DNA of 64,000 nt, taken from contig NZ_SNVV01000016.1 in NCBI RefSeq assembly GCF_004361735.1, forward strand, positions 1 through 64,000. The letters are read 5' to 3'. A model generated the notes under the pieces. That model was not told where the DNA came from. It did no database searches and was given only the letters and a program-made list of their open reading frames with translations. Position numbers and translations under genes: made by a program. Position 1 is the stretch's first letter. Each line of letters begins with the position of its first letter. The DNA is from Azoarcus indigens. GTDB taxonomy: Bacteria; Pseudomonadota; Gammaproteobacteria; Burkholderiales; Rhodocyclaceae. Shown here in pieces: positions 33,785-42,903 of the stretch.

Positions 33785-35644
33785 ATGCCCGTCATCAACC
33801 GCCTGCCCGACCTCCTCGTCAATCAGATCGCCGCCGGTGAAGTCGTGGAGCGACCGGCCTCGGTGCTCAAGGAGGTACTGGAGAACGCGGTGGATGCCGG
33901 CTCCCGCGCGATCGAGGTGCAGCTGGAACAGGGCGGCGTGCGGCGCATCCGCGTCAGCGACGACGGCTGCGGCATCGAGCGCGACGACCTCGCCCTCGCC
34001 CTGGAGCGCCACGCCACCAGCAAGATCGCCAGCCTGGACGACCTGGAGCGGGTTGGCACCATGGGCTTCCGCGGCGAGGCGCTGGCCGCCATCTCCGCCG
34101 TCGCCCGCACCACCATCACCAGCCGCGCCACCGGCGCCAGCCATGCATGGAAGATAGACGGCGACGACCGCAGCCTGAGTCCGGCGGCGCTCAACGCCGG
34201 CACGGTGGTGGACGTGGCCGACCTCTATTACAACACCCCGGCGCGGCGCAAATTCCTCAAGTCCGAGAGCACCGAATACGCCCACTGCGACGAGATGTTC
34301 CGCCGCGTCGCCCTCGCCAGGCCGGACCTCGGCATGCAGCTCTCCCACAACGGCCGGGTGATACACCGCCTGCCCGCAGGCGAGGCCGATCGCCGCGTCG
34401 CCGCGCTGATGGGCGACGACTTCCTCGCCCACGCCCGCGAAGTCCATGCCGAAGGCGGCCCGCTGCGCCTCACCGGCTTCGCCTCGCTGCCCGCCTATTC
34501 CCGCGCCAGCCGCGACGCCCAGTACTTCTTCATCAACGGCCGCTACGTGCGCGACAAGCTGCTCACCCACGCGCTGCGCGAGGCCTACGCCGACATCCTG
34601 CACGGCAGCCGCCACCCGGCCTACGTGCTGTTCCTGGAGCTGGACCCGGCGGGCGTGGATGTGAACGTGCATCCGGCCAAGATCGAGGTGCGCTTCCGCG
34701 AAAGCCGCGCGGTGCACCAGTTCGTCTTCCACGCGGTGAAGCGCACCCTGGCCGAGTCCGGCGCCAGCCGCGCCGGTCTGGTCGCCGACGAGGACGGCGT
34801 GATCCATCCGCCGGTGACGCCGGCCGCCATGGACGCCGCGCCGCCATCCACGTCACCGGCCGCCCGCCACTGGCCGCCGGCCGGCGCCAGCCAGGGCCGC
34901 CTGGCGATGGACTCCGCCAGCCGCTCCTACTTCGACTTCGTCGGCAGCGCCCGCCCGGCCAGCGCCCTGCCGCAGGCGCGCGCCAGCAGCAGCGGCGACA
35001 GCGTGGCCACCGCCGAGCCGCGCAGCTGGGCGCCGCCCCCGCCGCTGCCGCGCAGCGAAGCCGCGCCGCCGCTGGGCTACGCCATCGCCCAGCTGCATGG
35101 CATCTACGTGCTGGCGCAGAACGAAGCCGGGCTGGTACTGGTGGACATGCACGCCGCCCACGAGCGCATCCTCTACGAACGCCTGAAGACGGTGCTGGAC
35201 GGCACGCCCTCCATCCAGCGCCTGCTCATTCCCGCAGTGTTCTCGGTCGGCCCCAAGGACATGGCCGCCGCCGAGGAATGCGCCGAGGTATTGCTGCGCA
35301 TGGGTTTCGAAGTCGCCCCCGCCGGGCCGCAGGAACTGGCGGTGCGCACCGTGCCGGCGCTGCTCGCCTCCGCCCCGGTGGCGGAGTTGATGCGCAAGCT
35401 GCTGGAGGAACTGCGCGAATTCCCGGCCACCGAGGTCGCCACCACCCGCCGCAACGAACTGCTCGCCACCATGGCCTGCCACGGCGCGGTGCGCGCCAAC
35501 CGCCAGCTCACCCTGCCGGAGATGAACGCCCTGCTGCGCGACATGGAAGCCACCGAGCGCGCCGACCAATGCAACCACGGCCGGCCCACCTGGACGCAGC
35601 TGACCATGAGCGACCTGGATCGCTTCTTCATGCGCGGGCAATAA
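33785..35644 (+). CDS. mutL: DNA mismatch repair protein MutL (619 aa)
   Basis: The N-terminal GHKL ATPase has QIAAGEVVERPASVLKEV, the Mg-binding DDGCGIERDDL, GFRGEALAAI and NTPARRKFLKS. The linker (~335-455) is Pro/Ser/Ala-rich. The C-terminal dimerisation domain carries LVLVDMHAAHERILYE and ends CNHGRPTWTQLTMSDLDRFF. I do not see the DQHA(X)2E(X)4E endonuclease motif of nicking MutL (DMHAAHERILYE lies where it would be), so a MutH-type partner or other strand signal would be needed. ATG 33785 opens on the conserved sequence. Confidence 0.97.
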   Translation: MPVINRLPDLLVNQIAAGEVVERPASVLKEVLENAVDAGSRAIEVQLEQGGVRRIRVSDDGCGIERDDLALALERHATSKIASLDDLERVGTMGFRGEALAAISAVARTTITSRATGASHAWKIDGDDRSLSPAALNAGTVVDVADLYYNTPARRKFLKSESTEYAHCDEMFRRVALARPDLGMQLSHNGRVIHRLPAGEADRRVAALMGDDFLAHAREVHAEGGPLRLTGFASLPAYSRASRDAQYFFINGRYVRDKLLTHALREAYADILHGSRHPAYVLFLELDPAGVDVNVHPAKIEVRFRESRAVHQFVFHAVKRTLAESGASRAGLVADEDGVIHPPVTPAAMDAAPPSTSPAARHWPPAGASQGRLAMDSASRSYFDFVGSARPASALPQARASSSGDSVATAEPRSWAPPPPLPRSEAAPPLGYAIAQLHGIYVLAQNEAGLVLVDMHAAHERILYERLKTVLDGTPSIQRLLIPAVFSVGPKDMAAAEECAEVLLRMGFEVAPAGPQELAVRTVPALLASAPVAELMRKLLEELREFPATEVATTRRNELLATMACHGAVRANRQLTLPEMNALLRDMEATERADQCNHGRPTWTQLTMSDLDRFFMRGQ

Positions 35645-35851
35645 GAAAAAGCGAGAAAAAGCGGGAACCAGAAAGAACCGGGAGCCGCCCGGCAGCACAC
35701 CAGACGCGGACCCGCATGCGGCTCGCGCACCCCATCCTCCCCGCCGGGAACACCAAGCCCGCCGTTCCGGAAACGGAACCGCCGCCGGAACGGCTGGCCA
35801 ACGCCTGAACAACTCACCCCCCTCCGGGCCAGGCCAACCGGCCCGCCGACG

Positions 35852-36517
35852 TCAACGCTCGCCCGGCGCCACCTCCGGCCCCCGCAGCGATGCCGGGCCG
35901 CGCGGGGCGGGCGGCGTCGACGCGGACGGCGGCGTTGCCGGCCGAGGTGCGGTCGCCGGCGTACGTGGCTCGGCCGGCACCGTCGCCGCCGGCGAGCGGG
36001 GCGGCCGCTCGCTGCGATCCGGCTGCGAGGGGCGTTCCGGGCGGTCAGGGCGGTCAGGCCGATGCGGCGGCGGAGGGCGCACCGGCGGGCGCGGCGTCGG
36101 CGGATACGCCCAGGGCGGCCGCTGTGGCACCACGATCACCCGCCGCCCCAGCGGCCGGCCATCGTCATCGCAGTCCTCACGGTAGCGCGCCTCACAGTCT
36201 GCCCTGGCTTGCGCCCGCGCCGCCTCGCGCTCCTCGCTGGCCTGCCGCTGGCGGCGCTCATCCTCCAGCTGGACCTCCAACTCGCGCAGGCGCTGGTCGG
36301 TGCGGCGCGCCTCCAACTCTTCCGGCGTCGGCTTGGGCGGCGCCGGCACCACCGACACCCGGCCGCCGATGGGCTGCGCATTCACACCGGGCGGCGGCGT
36401 GGAGCCGTAGCTCACCCGACCGTCGCGCTCGGTCCAGCGGTAGACCTGCGTCTCCTGCGCCGCCGCGCTGCCCAGCAGCAGGGGCGCCAGACAGGCGATC
36501 AGCCAGCGTGAGTCCAT
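35852..36517 (-). CDS. DUF4124-like exported protein with Pro-rich tail (221 aa)
   Basis: A signal peptide (MDSRWLIACLAPLLLGSAAA) is followed by a DUF4124-type segment, TQVYRWTERDGRVSYGSTPP. A coiled coil follows (ELEVQLEDERRQRQASEERE and a Glu/Arg/Ala stretch near 75-120), then ~85 residues rich in Pro, Arg and Ala. Periplasmic; function unknown. The start at 36517 is chosen because the signal begins there. It is divergent from aidB. Confidence 0.75.
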   Translation of the reverse strand: MDSRWLIACLAPLLLGSAAAQETQVYRWTERDGRVSYGSTPPPGVNAQPIGGRVSVVPAPPKPTPEELEARRTDQRLRELEVQLEDERRQRQASEEREAARAQARADCEARYREDCDDDGRPLGRRVIVVPQRPPWAYPPTPRPPVRPPPPHRPDRPDRPERPSQPDRSERPPRSPAATVPAEPRTPATAPRPATPPSASTPPAPRGPASLRGPEVAPGER

Positions 36518-36646
36518 AGCCCTCGTCTCATTGTCCTGTTCATGACCGGTAGACCGGCTGGGGCGGGAAAAATGCCTGCCGCCGTCCATACTGGAGCAAG
36601 CGGGGAAAGCAGCGCCCTTCCCCGCTCAACGCCCAGGGAGTCTCGC

Positions 36647-38305
36647 ATGATGACCCGCGCCACCGATCTTGAAGCCACCGAAGGCGTATTCAACCAGGCG
36701 CCGCCGCTGCAGGACCACAACCGCTATCTCGGCCATGCCGCGATGCGCGACGCGCTGGCGCGGGAATGCGGACCGGCGGTGGCCGCGGCGATGGAGCCGG
36801 CGCTCGCCCGCCTCGGCGAAGAACTCGCCAGCGCCGACTGGATCACCCGCGGCGAACTCGCCAACCGTCACCCGCCCGAACTGCGCCTCTATGACGCCCA
36901 GGGCCGGCGGCTGGACCGCTTCGACTTCCACCCCGCCTGGCACGATTGCCTGGACTGGCTGAAGCGCAACCATGTCGCCGGCGCCGCCTGGGCGGACGAA
37001 CAGCCCGGCGCGCAAACGAAGCGCGCCGCCCTGTTCCAGCTCTTCGCCGAAGTTGAATGCGGCAGCCTGTGCCCGGCCACCATGACCCACGCCGCGCTGC
37101 CGCTGCTGATGCGCGAGCCGGCGCTGGCCGAGCCCTGGCTGCGCCTCGCGCTCGCGCCGGCCCACGACCCGCGCTTCATCCCCGCCGCCGGCAAGCGCGG
37201 CCTGCTCATCGGCATGGGCCTCACCGAGCGCCAGGGCGGCTCGGACGTGCGCGCCAACATCAGCCGCGCCGACCCGGCCGGCGATGGCTGGTATCGCATC
37301 ACCGGCCATAAATGGTTTTTCTCGGTCGCCATGAGCGACGCCTTTCTCGTCACCGCCCAGGGCGCGGATGGCCTGGGCTGCTACTTCATGCCGCGCTTCC
37401 TGCCGGACGGCAGCCTCAACGCCCTCCACCTGGTGCGCGCCAAGGACAAGCTGGGCGACCGCTCCAACGCCAGCGCCGAAGTGCGCTTCGATGGCGCCCT
37501 CGCCCTGCCGCTGGGCGAGCAAGGCCGCGGCATCGCCACCATCATCGAGATGGCCAGCTACACCCGGCTGGACTGCGCCAACGGCTCCGCCGGCATCATG
37601 CGCGCAGCCCTCGCCCACGCCCTGCACCACGCCCGCCACCGCCAGGCCTTCGGCAAACCGCTGATCGCCCAGCCGCTGATGGCGCAAGTGCTCGCCGACA
37701 TGGCGGTGGAGGTGGAGGGCCATGTCGCCCTCTGCCTGCGGGTGGCCGCCACGCTGGACCGCCAGCGCGACGACGCCGCCGAAGCCGCGCTCAAGCGCCT
37801 GCTCACGCCGGTGGCCAAGTACTGGGTGTGCAAGCGCTCGCCGGCGCTGGTGGCCGAGGCGATGGAAGTGCTGGGCGGCAACGGCTACGTGGAGGAAAGC
37901 CCGATGCCGCGGCTGTTCCGCCAGTCGCCGCTCAACGCCATCTGGGAGGGCGCCAGCAACATCATGTGCCTGGACGTACTGCGCGCCCTGGCCCGCGACA
38001 AGAATGCCGGCGCAGCGCTGGCCGCCGAACTGGCACCCGCCCGCGGCCGCCACCCCGCCTACGACCGCCACCTCGACCGCCTCGGCAAGCTGCTGGCCGC
38101 CCCGCAGGAGGCGGACGCCCGCCGCCTCACCGAAGCCATCGCCCTGGCGGTGTCCGCCGCCCGCCTGCTGCAGGGCGACGGGATTGCCGGCGAGGCGTTC
38201 TGCCTGGGCCGGCTGCAGGAAGGAGCCGGCAGCAACGCCTTCGGCGGTGGGCCGGCGCTGGACACGGCCGCACTGCTGCAGCGCGCACGGCCCGATCCGC
38301 CTTGA
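36647..38305 (+). CDS. aidB: AidB-type acyl-CoA dehydrogenase (552 aa)
   Basis: This is a flavoprotein of the acyl-CoA dehydrogenase superfamily in the AidB subgroup, known from E. coli's alkylation response. The signatures are NQAPPLQDHNRYLGH at the N-terminus, MGLTERQGGSDVRANI (FAD contact), GHKWFFSVAMSDAFLV, and AMEVLGGNGYVEESPMPRLFRQ with IWEGASNIMCLD, where the catalytic Glu region lies. ATG 36647 has AGGGAG 7 bases upstream. It could also be a catabolic enzyme, as E. coli AidB shows weak isovaleryl-CoA activity. Confidence 0.93.
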   Translation: MMTRATDLEATEGVFNQAPPLQDHNRYLGHAAMRDALARECGPAVAAAMEPALARLGEELASADWITRGELANRHPPELRLYDAQGRRLDRFDFHPAWHDCLDWLKRNHVAGAAWADEQPGAQTKRAALFQLFAEVECGSLCPATMTHAALPLLMREPALAEPWLRLALAPAHDPRFIPAAGKRGLLIGMGLTERQGGSDVRANISRADPAGDGWYRITGHKWFFSVAMSDAFLVTAQGADGLGCYFMPRFLPDGSLNALHLVRAKDKLGDRSNASAEVRFDGALALPLGEQGRGIATIIEMASYTRLDCANGSAGIMRAALAHALHHARHRQAFGKPLIAQPLMAQVLADMAVEVEGHVALCLRVAATLDRQRDDAAEAALKRLLTPVAKYWVCKRSPALVAEAMEVLGGNGYVEESPMPRLFRQSPLNAIWEGASNIMCLDVLRALARDKNAGAALAAELAPARGRHPAYDRHLDRLGKLLAAPQEADARRLTEAIALAVSAARLLQGDGIAGEAFCLGRLQEGAGSNAFGGGPALDTAALLQRARPDPP

Positions 38306-38361
38306 CCCCCCGCGGGAAAAACCGCCTGTGGAGAATCCGGTAATAAGCGAAACAATCCACC

Positions 38362-38465
38362 GTTTTCCCCAGCCAAGGTGCACAGCCCGTGGGAGAAGCT
38401 GTGGACAAACTGCGCAAGCGCTTGAAAGCAAAGGACCGAGGCCCTCTGCTTCAGAAAGTGGCAAG
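38362..38465. repeat. intergenic repeat, copy A (upstream of cysQ)
   Basis: It aligns without gaps at an offset of 1167 bases to 39529-39632. Invariant blocks are GTTTTCCCCAGCCA, GTGCACAGC, CTGTGGA, CTTGAAA and CTGC. Copy A lacks the hairpin found at the end of copy B. Confidence 0.7.
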
Positions 38466-38554
38466 CGCTACCCGCGTGCGCAGTCGCAAGCCGGGGGCTG
38501 ACCGTGCCGCCGCCGCCCGCCTATGATCCGCCGCTCCCTCAGCGCGAGACGCCC

Positions 38555-39337
38555 GTGAAAGACGACTACCCCGAGTTGCTGCCCCAGGTCGAAGCCATCG
38601 CCCGGCACGCCGGCGCGGCCATCCTCGAACTGTATGCACAACAGGAGAACAGTGCGGCACCCGCGGTGGCCTACAAGACGGACGCCTCGCCCGTCACCGC
38701 AGCCGATCACGCGGCGGAAGCAGTGATCCTGCACGGGCTGGCGCAGCTCACCCCGGAGATTCCGGCGATTTCGGAGGAAGCCGCCTGCGCCGGCCGGCTG
38801 CCGGAGCCGGGCGCACGCTTCTGGCTGGTGGATCCCCTGGACGGCACCAAGGAGTTCATCCAGCGCAACGGCGAATTCACGGTAAACATCGGCCTCATCG
38901 AAGCCGGCCAGCCGGTGCTGGGCGTGGTGCTGGCACCGGCGCTCGACCGCCTTTACGCCGGCGCGGCAGGCCTGGGCGCCTATCTGGCAACAGCCGGGCA
39001 AATACGCCCCATCCGCTGCCGGGCAGTGCCAGCGGAAGGCTGCACCGTGGTCTTCAGCCGCTCCCACGGCAATGACGGCGCCCTCGCCGCCTTCCTCGCC
39101 GGCCGCCGGGTGGCGCGCTCCATCAGCGCCGGCTCCTCGCTGAAGCTCTGCTTGCTCGCCAGTGGCGAGGCGGATCTCTATCCCCGCCTGGGCCGCACCA
39201 TGGAATGGGACATCGCTGCCGGTCATGCGGTATTACGGGCCGCTGGCGGGCATGTGCGCACCTTGCAGGGTGCCGAGCTCGGCTATGGCAAACCCGGGCT
39301 GGACAATCCCCGCTTCGTCGCCAGCGGACGGGACTGA
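38555..39337 (+). CDS. cysQ: 3'(2'),5'-bisphosphate nucleotidase CysQ (260 aa)
   Basis: This is an inositol-monophosphatase-fold enzyme that hydrolyses PAP in sulfate assimilation. The metal motifs are SPVTAADHAAE near 48, VDPLDGTKEF near 90 and EWDIAAGHAVL near 211. The GTG at 38555 is chosen because the domain begins there and the earlier GTG has no ribosome site. It is flanked by two copies of an intergenic repeat. Confidence 0.93.
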   Translation: MKDDYPELLPQVEAIARHAGAAILELYAQQENSAAPAVAYKTDASPVTAADHAAEAVILHGLAQLTPEIPAISEEAACAGRLPEPGARFWLVDPLDGTKEFIQRNGEFTVNIGLIEAGQPVLGVVLAPALDRLYAGAAGLGAYLATAGQIRPIRCRAVPAEGCTVVFSRSHGNDGALAAFLAGRRVARSISAGSSLKLCLLASGEADLYPRLGRTMEWDIAAGHAVLRAAGGHVRTLQGAELGYGKPGLDNPRFVASGRD

Positions 39338-39528
39338 GGCCGCCGCTTGCAGGCTCGCCCGCGAGGCACGCGGGCGGCACGACGGAACAGGGCAGGCTGG
39401 AACAGGCCCAAGGAAGACGGAGAGCGCGGAGGGAAGCGCCCGCGAGCGCCACTGCCGGCCTCCCCTGCGGGAGCGCGATGGCGGGAACACCGAATGCTTG
39501 TCAGGGCGCCGCACGGCATCCGGCCCGG

Positions 39529-39632
39529 GTTTTCCCCAGCCACCGTGCACAGCTACCGGGAAAAACTGTGGAAAACAGGGACAAACCCTTGAAACGAAAG
39601 AACCACCGCCTGCTGCCTCAAAACGCGGCAGC
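39529..39632. repeat. intergenic repeat, copy B (downstream of cysQ)
   Basis: This is the partner of 38362-38465. Its 3' end overlaps the terminator hairpin of the entericidin gene. Roughly 70 percent of bases are identical by eye over 104 positions. Confidence 0.7.
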
Positions 39633-39638
39633 AGGCGG
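39591..39638 (-). terminator. terminator of the entericidin-like gene
   Basis: A perfect 12-bp stem (39606-39617 with 39627-39638, CCGCCTGCTGCC/GGCAGCAGGCGG) is followed on the minus strand by a T-rich stretch (TGGTTCTTTCGTTTC). Confidence 0.75.
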
Positions 39639-39648
39639 CCTTACCCAC

Positions 39649-39786
39649 TCAAGACCCCCGCTGCACTTCCTTGGCCTTGTTCTGGATGGCTTCGCCGCCA
39701 CGTTCGATGTCCTTGCCGGCACCGGCCACGGTGTTGCAGCCACTGATTACGAAGGCAGCTGCGATGAGGGCGATGATCGCTTTCAT
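39649..39786 (-). CDS. entericidin EcnA/B-family lipoprotein (45 aa)
   Basis: This small lipoprotein starts MKAIIALIAAAFVISGC, with lipobox Cys17. It continues NTVAGAGKDIERGGEAIQN, the EcnB-type signature. Entericidins are membrane lipoproteins linked to stationary-phase bacteriolysis and stress. AGGAG lies 8 bases before ATG 39786. The gene is monocistronic and closed by a hairpin terminator. Confidence 0.9.
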   Translation of the reverse strand: MKAIIALIAAAFVISGCNTVAGAGKDIERGGEAIQNKAKEVQRGS

Positions 39787-39950
39787 TGTCTGTCTCCTGG
39801 ATGCAGGTTGGGCGCCGCCCCCGCGGCTGCGGGATCGCAAGGCGGTGCGGCGCGGCGCCTATCCTACTCCTTCGGCCGCTTGCTAGACTGCCCCACAGCC
39901 GCACGCTTCCCCGGCCACGCCCTCCCGCGACGCGACTCAAGGACAAGCGC

Positions 39951-41408
39951 ATGAACCGGCCCTCACCTCTCCCCGCTTCCGGCTCCGGAACGCCAATCGG
40001 CCCCCTCGCCGAATCCGCCACCGCCTCCGGCCCGGCGCTCTCCTCCTCGCTGCCGCTACCCCGCCCGCTGGGGCGCTTGCGCGCCTGGCCGCACCTGCTG
40101 CTGGCCGGCGGCTGCGCGCTCATCATCTCCCTGCTCATCACCAGCTTCTGGCAATCCTCGCTGGGGCTGGAGGCGGTGTCCTCCGTTCAGGCTCAGAGCG
40201 AGCGCAACGGCCGGCTGGACCGCCTGCAGCTGCGCCTGGTGGACGCCGAGACCGGCGTGCGCGGCTACCTGCTCACCGGCGAGCCCATCTATCTCGAACC
40301 CTACGAAGCCGCCATCACTGGGCTGGACCAGAAGCTCATCCTGATCAGCGAGGACTTCGCCGACCTGCCGGCCTCGGCCCCCGCCATCGCCGAGCTGCAG
40401 GAGCTGGTGAACGACAAGCTGCGGGTAATGGCCGAAGCGGTGGCACAGCGGACCATGGCCGAGCAACCCGCCGGCGACATCGTCGGCAAGCAGTTGATGG
40501 ACCGGATCCGCGGCTCGCTGGACAGCCTGCGTCAGCAACTGGGCAGCGCCAGCCAGCGCTCCATCGACCAGTCGGTGCTGCGCTTCCGCCAGACGCGTTT
40601 CGCCGTCATCGCCCTGGCCACCGGCGCACTGGTGCTGCTGCTGATGCTGTTCAACACCATCCTGCGCCAGCTGCAGCTGCGCGAGGAAATCGGCCGTCTG
40701 CTGTTGACCGAGAACGAGCGCCTGGATGCGCTGGTGCAGGCCCGCACCGCCGAACTCAGCAGCCTGGCCAGCTACCTCACCAACAGCCGGGAGGTGGAGA
40801 AGGCCAGGCTGGCGCGCGAGTTGCACGATGAACTCGGCTCCCTGCTCACCGCTGCCAAGATGGATGCCGGCGCCATCGCGCGCAAACTGTCGCCGGAAGC
40901 GCTGGCGCCGCTGAAGCCCAACCTGGACCGCCTGCGCGACACCCTGTCCAGCGGCATCGCCCTCAAGCGCCGCATCATCGATGACCTGCGCCCGCCGCTG
41001 CTGCAGGATCTCGGCTTGGTCGCCGCGCTGCGCGCACTGGGCGACGACTTCGCCTTGGGCCATGAACAGCAGGTGGTACTGAAGCTGCCGGAAGAAGACG
41101 ACGGGGAAACGCCGGAGATCAGCGGCGACCGCGCGCTGGCCTTGTTCCGAATCGCCCAGGAGGCGCTCACCAACATCCGCAAGTACGCCCAGGCGCAGCA
41201 AGTGGAGCTGGAACTGAGCTTCACCGCCGGCCATGCGGAACTGCGGGTGGCGGACGACGGCGTAGGCTTCGATCCCAAGCGCACCGCGGTCGGCCACCAC
41301 GGCCTGGCCGGCATGCGTCACCGCGTACAGATGTTCGCCGGCAGCTTCGTGCTGGACAGCAGCCCCGGCAAGGGCACCCGCATCGTGGTCCGGATTCCGC
41401 TGGCTTAG
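39951..41408 (+). CDS. membrane sensor histidine kinase with CHASE3 domain, NarX/UhpB-like output (485 aa)
   Basis: Two membrane helices (~47-66 and ~215-233) flank a periplasmic CHASE3-type domain (DAETGVRGYLLTGEPIYLEPYE, cited at ~103-124). A coiled coil leads to a HisKA_3 domain with the phospho-His in LARELHDELGSLLTAAKMD (near 291). The ATPase domain has FRIAQEALTNIRKYA and VADDGVGFDP, then GHHGLAGMRHR. This type phosphorylates NarL/FixJ-type LuxR regulators. Two response regulators lie convergently next door and are the likely partners. ATG 39951 has AAGGA upstream. Confidence 0.92.
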   Translation: MNRPSPLPASGSGTPIGPLAESATASGPALSSSLPLPRPLGRLRAWPHLLLAGGCALIISLLITSFWQSSLGLEAVSSVQAQSERNGRLDRLQLRLVDAETGVRGYLLTGEPIYLEPYEAAITGLDQKLILISEDFADLPASAPAIAELQELVNDKLRVMAEAVAQRTMAEQPAGDIVGKQLMDRIRGSLDSLRQQLGSASQRSIDQSVLRFRQTRFAVIALATGALVLLLMLFNTILRQLQLREEIGRLLLTENERLDALVQARTAELSSLASYLTNSREVEKARLARELHDELGSLLTAAKMDAGAIARKLSPEALAPLKPNLDRLRDTLSSGIALKRRIIDDLRPPLLQDLGLVAALRALGDDFALGHEQQVVLKLPEEDDGETPEISGDRALALFRIAQEALTNIRKYAQAQQVELELSFTAGHAELRVADDGVGFDPKRTAVGHHGLAGMRHRVQMFAGSFVLDSSPGKGTRIVVRIPLA

Positions 41409-41497
41409 CGGGCACCTGGCAGGGCCCCGGCCAGCGGTGGCGACAAGCGCCGCCGGCCGCCGCGAAGGTAACAAGGAATGAGCCGCGGCCGCGGCTC

Positions 41498-41908
41498 CTA
41501 CCCTTCCTGCGCGCTGGCGACGAAATCCAGCAGCTCGTCCATCTGCATGGATTTGTCGAAGAAGGCCTCGGCGCCGAGCGCGGCGCAGTGCTCCCGCACG
41601 GTGGAATGGGCGTAGTTGGACAGCACCACCGCCCGCGGCGCGCCAAAGCGGGCAGGTTCGGCGTGCAGCGCACGCAGCACGCCGATGCCGCTGCCGGCGC
41701 GCAACTCCAGGTCCACGATGACCAGCGCCGGCTGGCGTTCGGCCAGCAGGTCCAGCGCGCCGCGCTCGTCCTCTGCGCGGCCCACCAGCTCCACGCCCAT
41801 CTCCTCCAGCATGCCGGAGAGGATCTGGCCGAGCAGGGGCGAGTCTTCCACCAGCGCCACGCGCAGTGCCGGGAGTACGTCGGGCGTGGGGGCAGTGGTG
41901 GCGCTCAT
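41498..41908 (-). CDS. receiver-only response regulator (136 aa)
   Basis: This is a single receiver domain. The acidic pair is in VALVEDSPLLGQIL, the phospho-Asp is in VIVDLELRAGSG near 67, the switch Ser is in VVLSNYAH, and the Lys is in FFDKSMQMDELL. There is no output domain. It starts inside the stop of the LuxR-type regulator (ATGA overlap), so the two are made together. It may act as a phosphate sink or a branch of the facing kinase. Confidence 0.9.
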   Translation of the reverse strand: MSATTAPTPDVLPALRVALVEDSPLLGQILSGMLEEMGVELVGRAEDERGALDLLAERQPALVIVDLELRAGSGIGVLRALHAEPARFGAPRAVVLSNYAHSTVREHCAALGAEAFFDKSMQMDELLDFVASAQEG

Positions 41909-42540
41909 TCGACGATCAGGCCGTTGCGTACGGCGTAAGTGGCGAGCTCCGCGTTGCTGGCGACGCCTATCTTCTCCAGCAGCCGGGAACGGTAGGTGGA
42001 AATGGTCTTGACGCTGAGCTTGAGCGCATCCGCGATGTCGGATACCGACTCGCCCTGCGCCAACCGCAGGAAGACCTGCAGTTCGCGTTCGGAAAGGCTC
42101 TCGTGGGGCAGCCCGCTGCCGCCGCCGGTGAGCTCGTCCGCCAGCAACTCGGCCGTGCGCGGGCTGAGGTAGCGCCGGCCCTGCGCCACCGCGCGTATGG
42201 CGGCCACCAGGTCGCCGCGTTCGCAGTCCTTGCACAGGTAGCCGTCGGCGCCATTGCGTATCATCGCCAGCGCGTAACGGTCTTCCGGGAAGCCGCTCAG
42301 CATCAGCACCCGGGTGTCGGGGTAGCGCTGGCGCACCCGGCGCAGCACGTCCACGCCGCTCTGTCCGGGCAGGGACAGGTCGAGCAGCAACACCCGGCAA
42401 GGAGACTCGCGCAAATGCTCCAGGGCCGCTTCTCCCGACGCGGCTTCGAAGGCGATGCGGATGTCGATTTCATCCGCCAGCATCTCCCGGAAACCGGCGC
42501 GTACGATCTGGTGGTCGTCCACGATGGCGATGTCGAGCAT
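41905..42540 (-). CDS. NarL/FixJ-type response regulator with LuxR HTH (211 aa)
   Basis: The receiver is IAIVDDHQIVRAGF with the phospho-Asp in VLLLDLSLPGQSG near 54 and Lys in YLCKDCERG. The LuxR-type output is LSERELQVFLRLAQGES...LKLSVKTISTYRSRLLEKIGV (~145-195). ATG 42540 has AAGGAAAA upstream. This is the DNA-binding partner expected for the HisKA_3 kinase on the opposite strand. Confidence 0.93.
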   Translation of the reverse strand: MLDIAIVDDHQIVRAGFREMLADEIDIRIAFEAASGEAALEHLRESPCRVLLLDLSLPGQSGVDVLRRVRQRYPDTRVLMLSGFPEDRYALAMIRNGADGYLCKDCERGDLVAAIRAVAQGRRYLSPRTAELLADELTGGGSGLPHESLSERELQVFLRLAQGESVSDIADALKLSVKTISTYRSRLLEKIGVASNAELATYAVRNGLIVE

Positions 42541-42647
42541 TTGAGTTTTCCTTGTCTCTCTGATCGGAATCCGGCTTGCGCCCCGCATGTGCGGGCCCGC
42601 AAGCCGGATTCTATGCCGGCGCTGCGCCGCCGGCAGGCATGCGGCGG

Positions 42648-42815
42648 CTAGCCCTTACCACGCATCAGGTTGATGACGAAGCTGACCACCGCCATCACCA
42701 GGAAGACGAAGAACAACAGCTTGGCGATCTCGGCCGCGCCAGCGGCGATGCCGCCGAAACCGAAGACGGCCGCGATCAGCGCGATGACGAAGAAGACTAC
42801 GGCGTAGTGCAGCAT
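42648..42815 (-). CDS. DUF1328 small membrane protein (55 aa)
   Basis: The translation is [20 protein letters not shown], then [20 protein letters not shown] and [15 protein letters not shown]. Two membrane helices span nearly the whole protein, matching the DUF1328/YtjA family (about 55 residues). AGGAGGA lies 8 bases before ATG 42815. Members are common near stress genes; the function is unknown. Confidence 0.93.
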   Translation of the reverse strand: MLHYAVVFFVIALIAAVFGFGGIAAGAAEIAKLLFFVFLVMAVVSFVINLMRGKG

Positions 42816-42903
42816 GACGGGTTCCTCCTAGGTTGGGGCTGGAGGCACGGCAGCGGAAGTGCCGGGCGTGCGATTGAACTTTACGCGCCGCTCCGGCGCC
42901 GCC

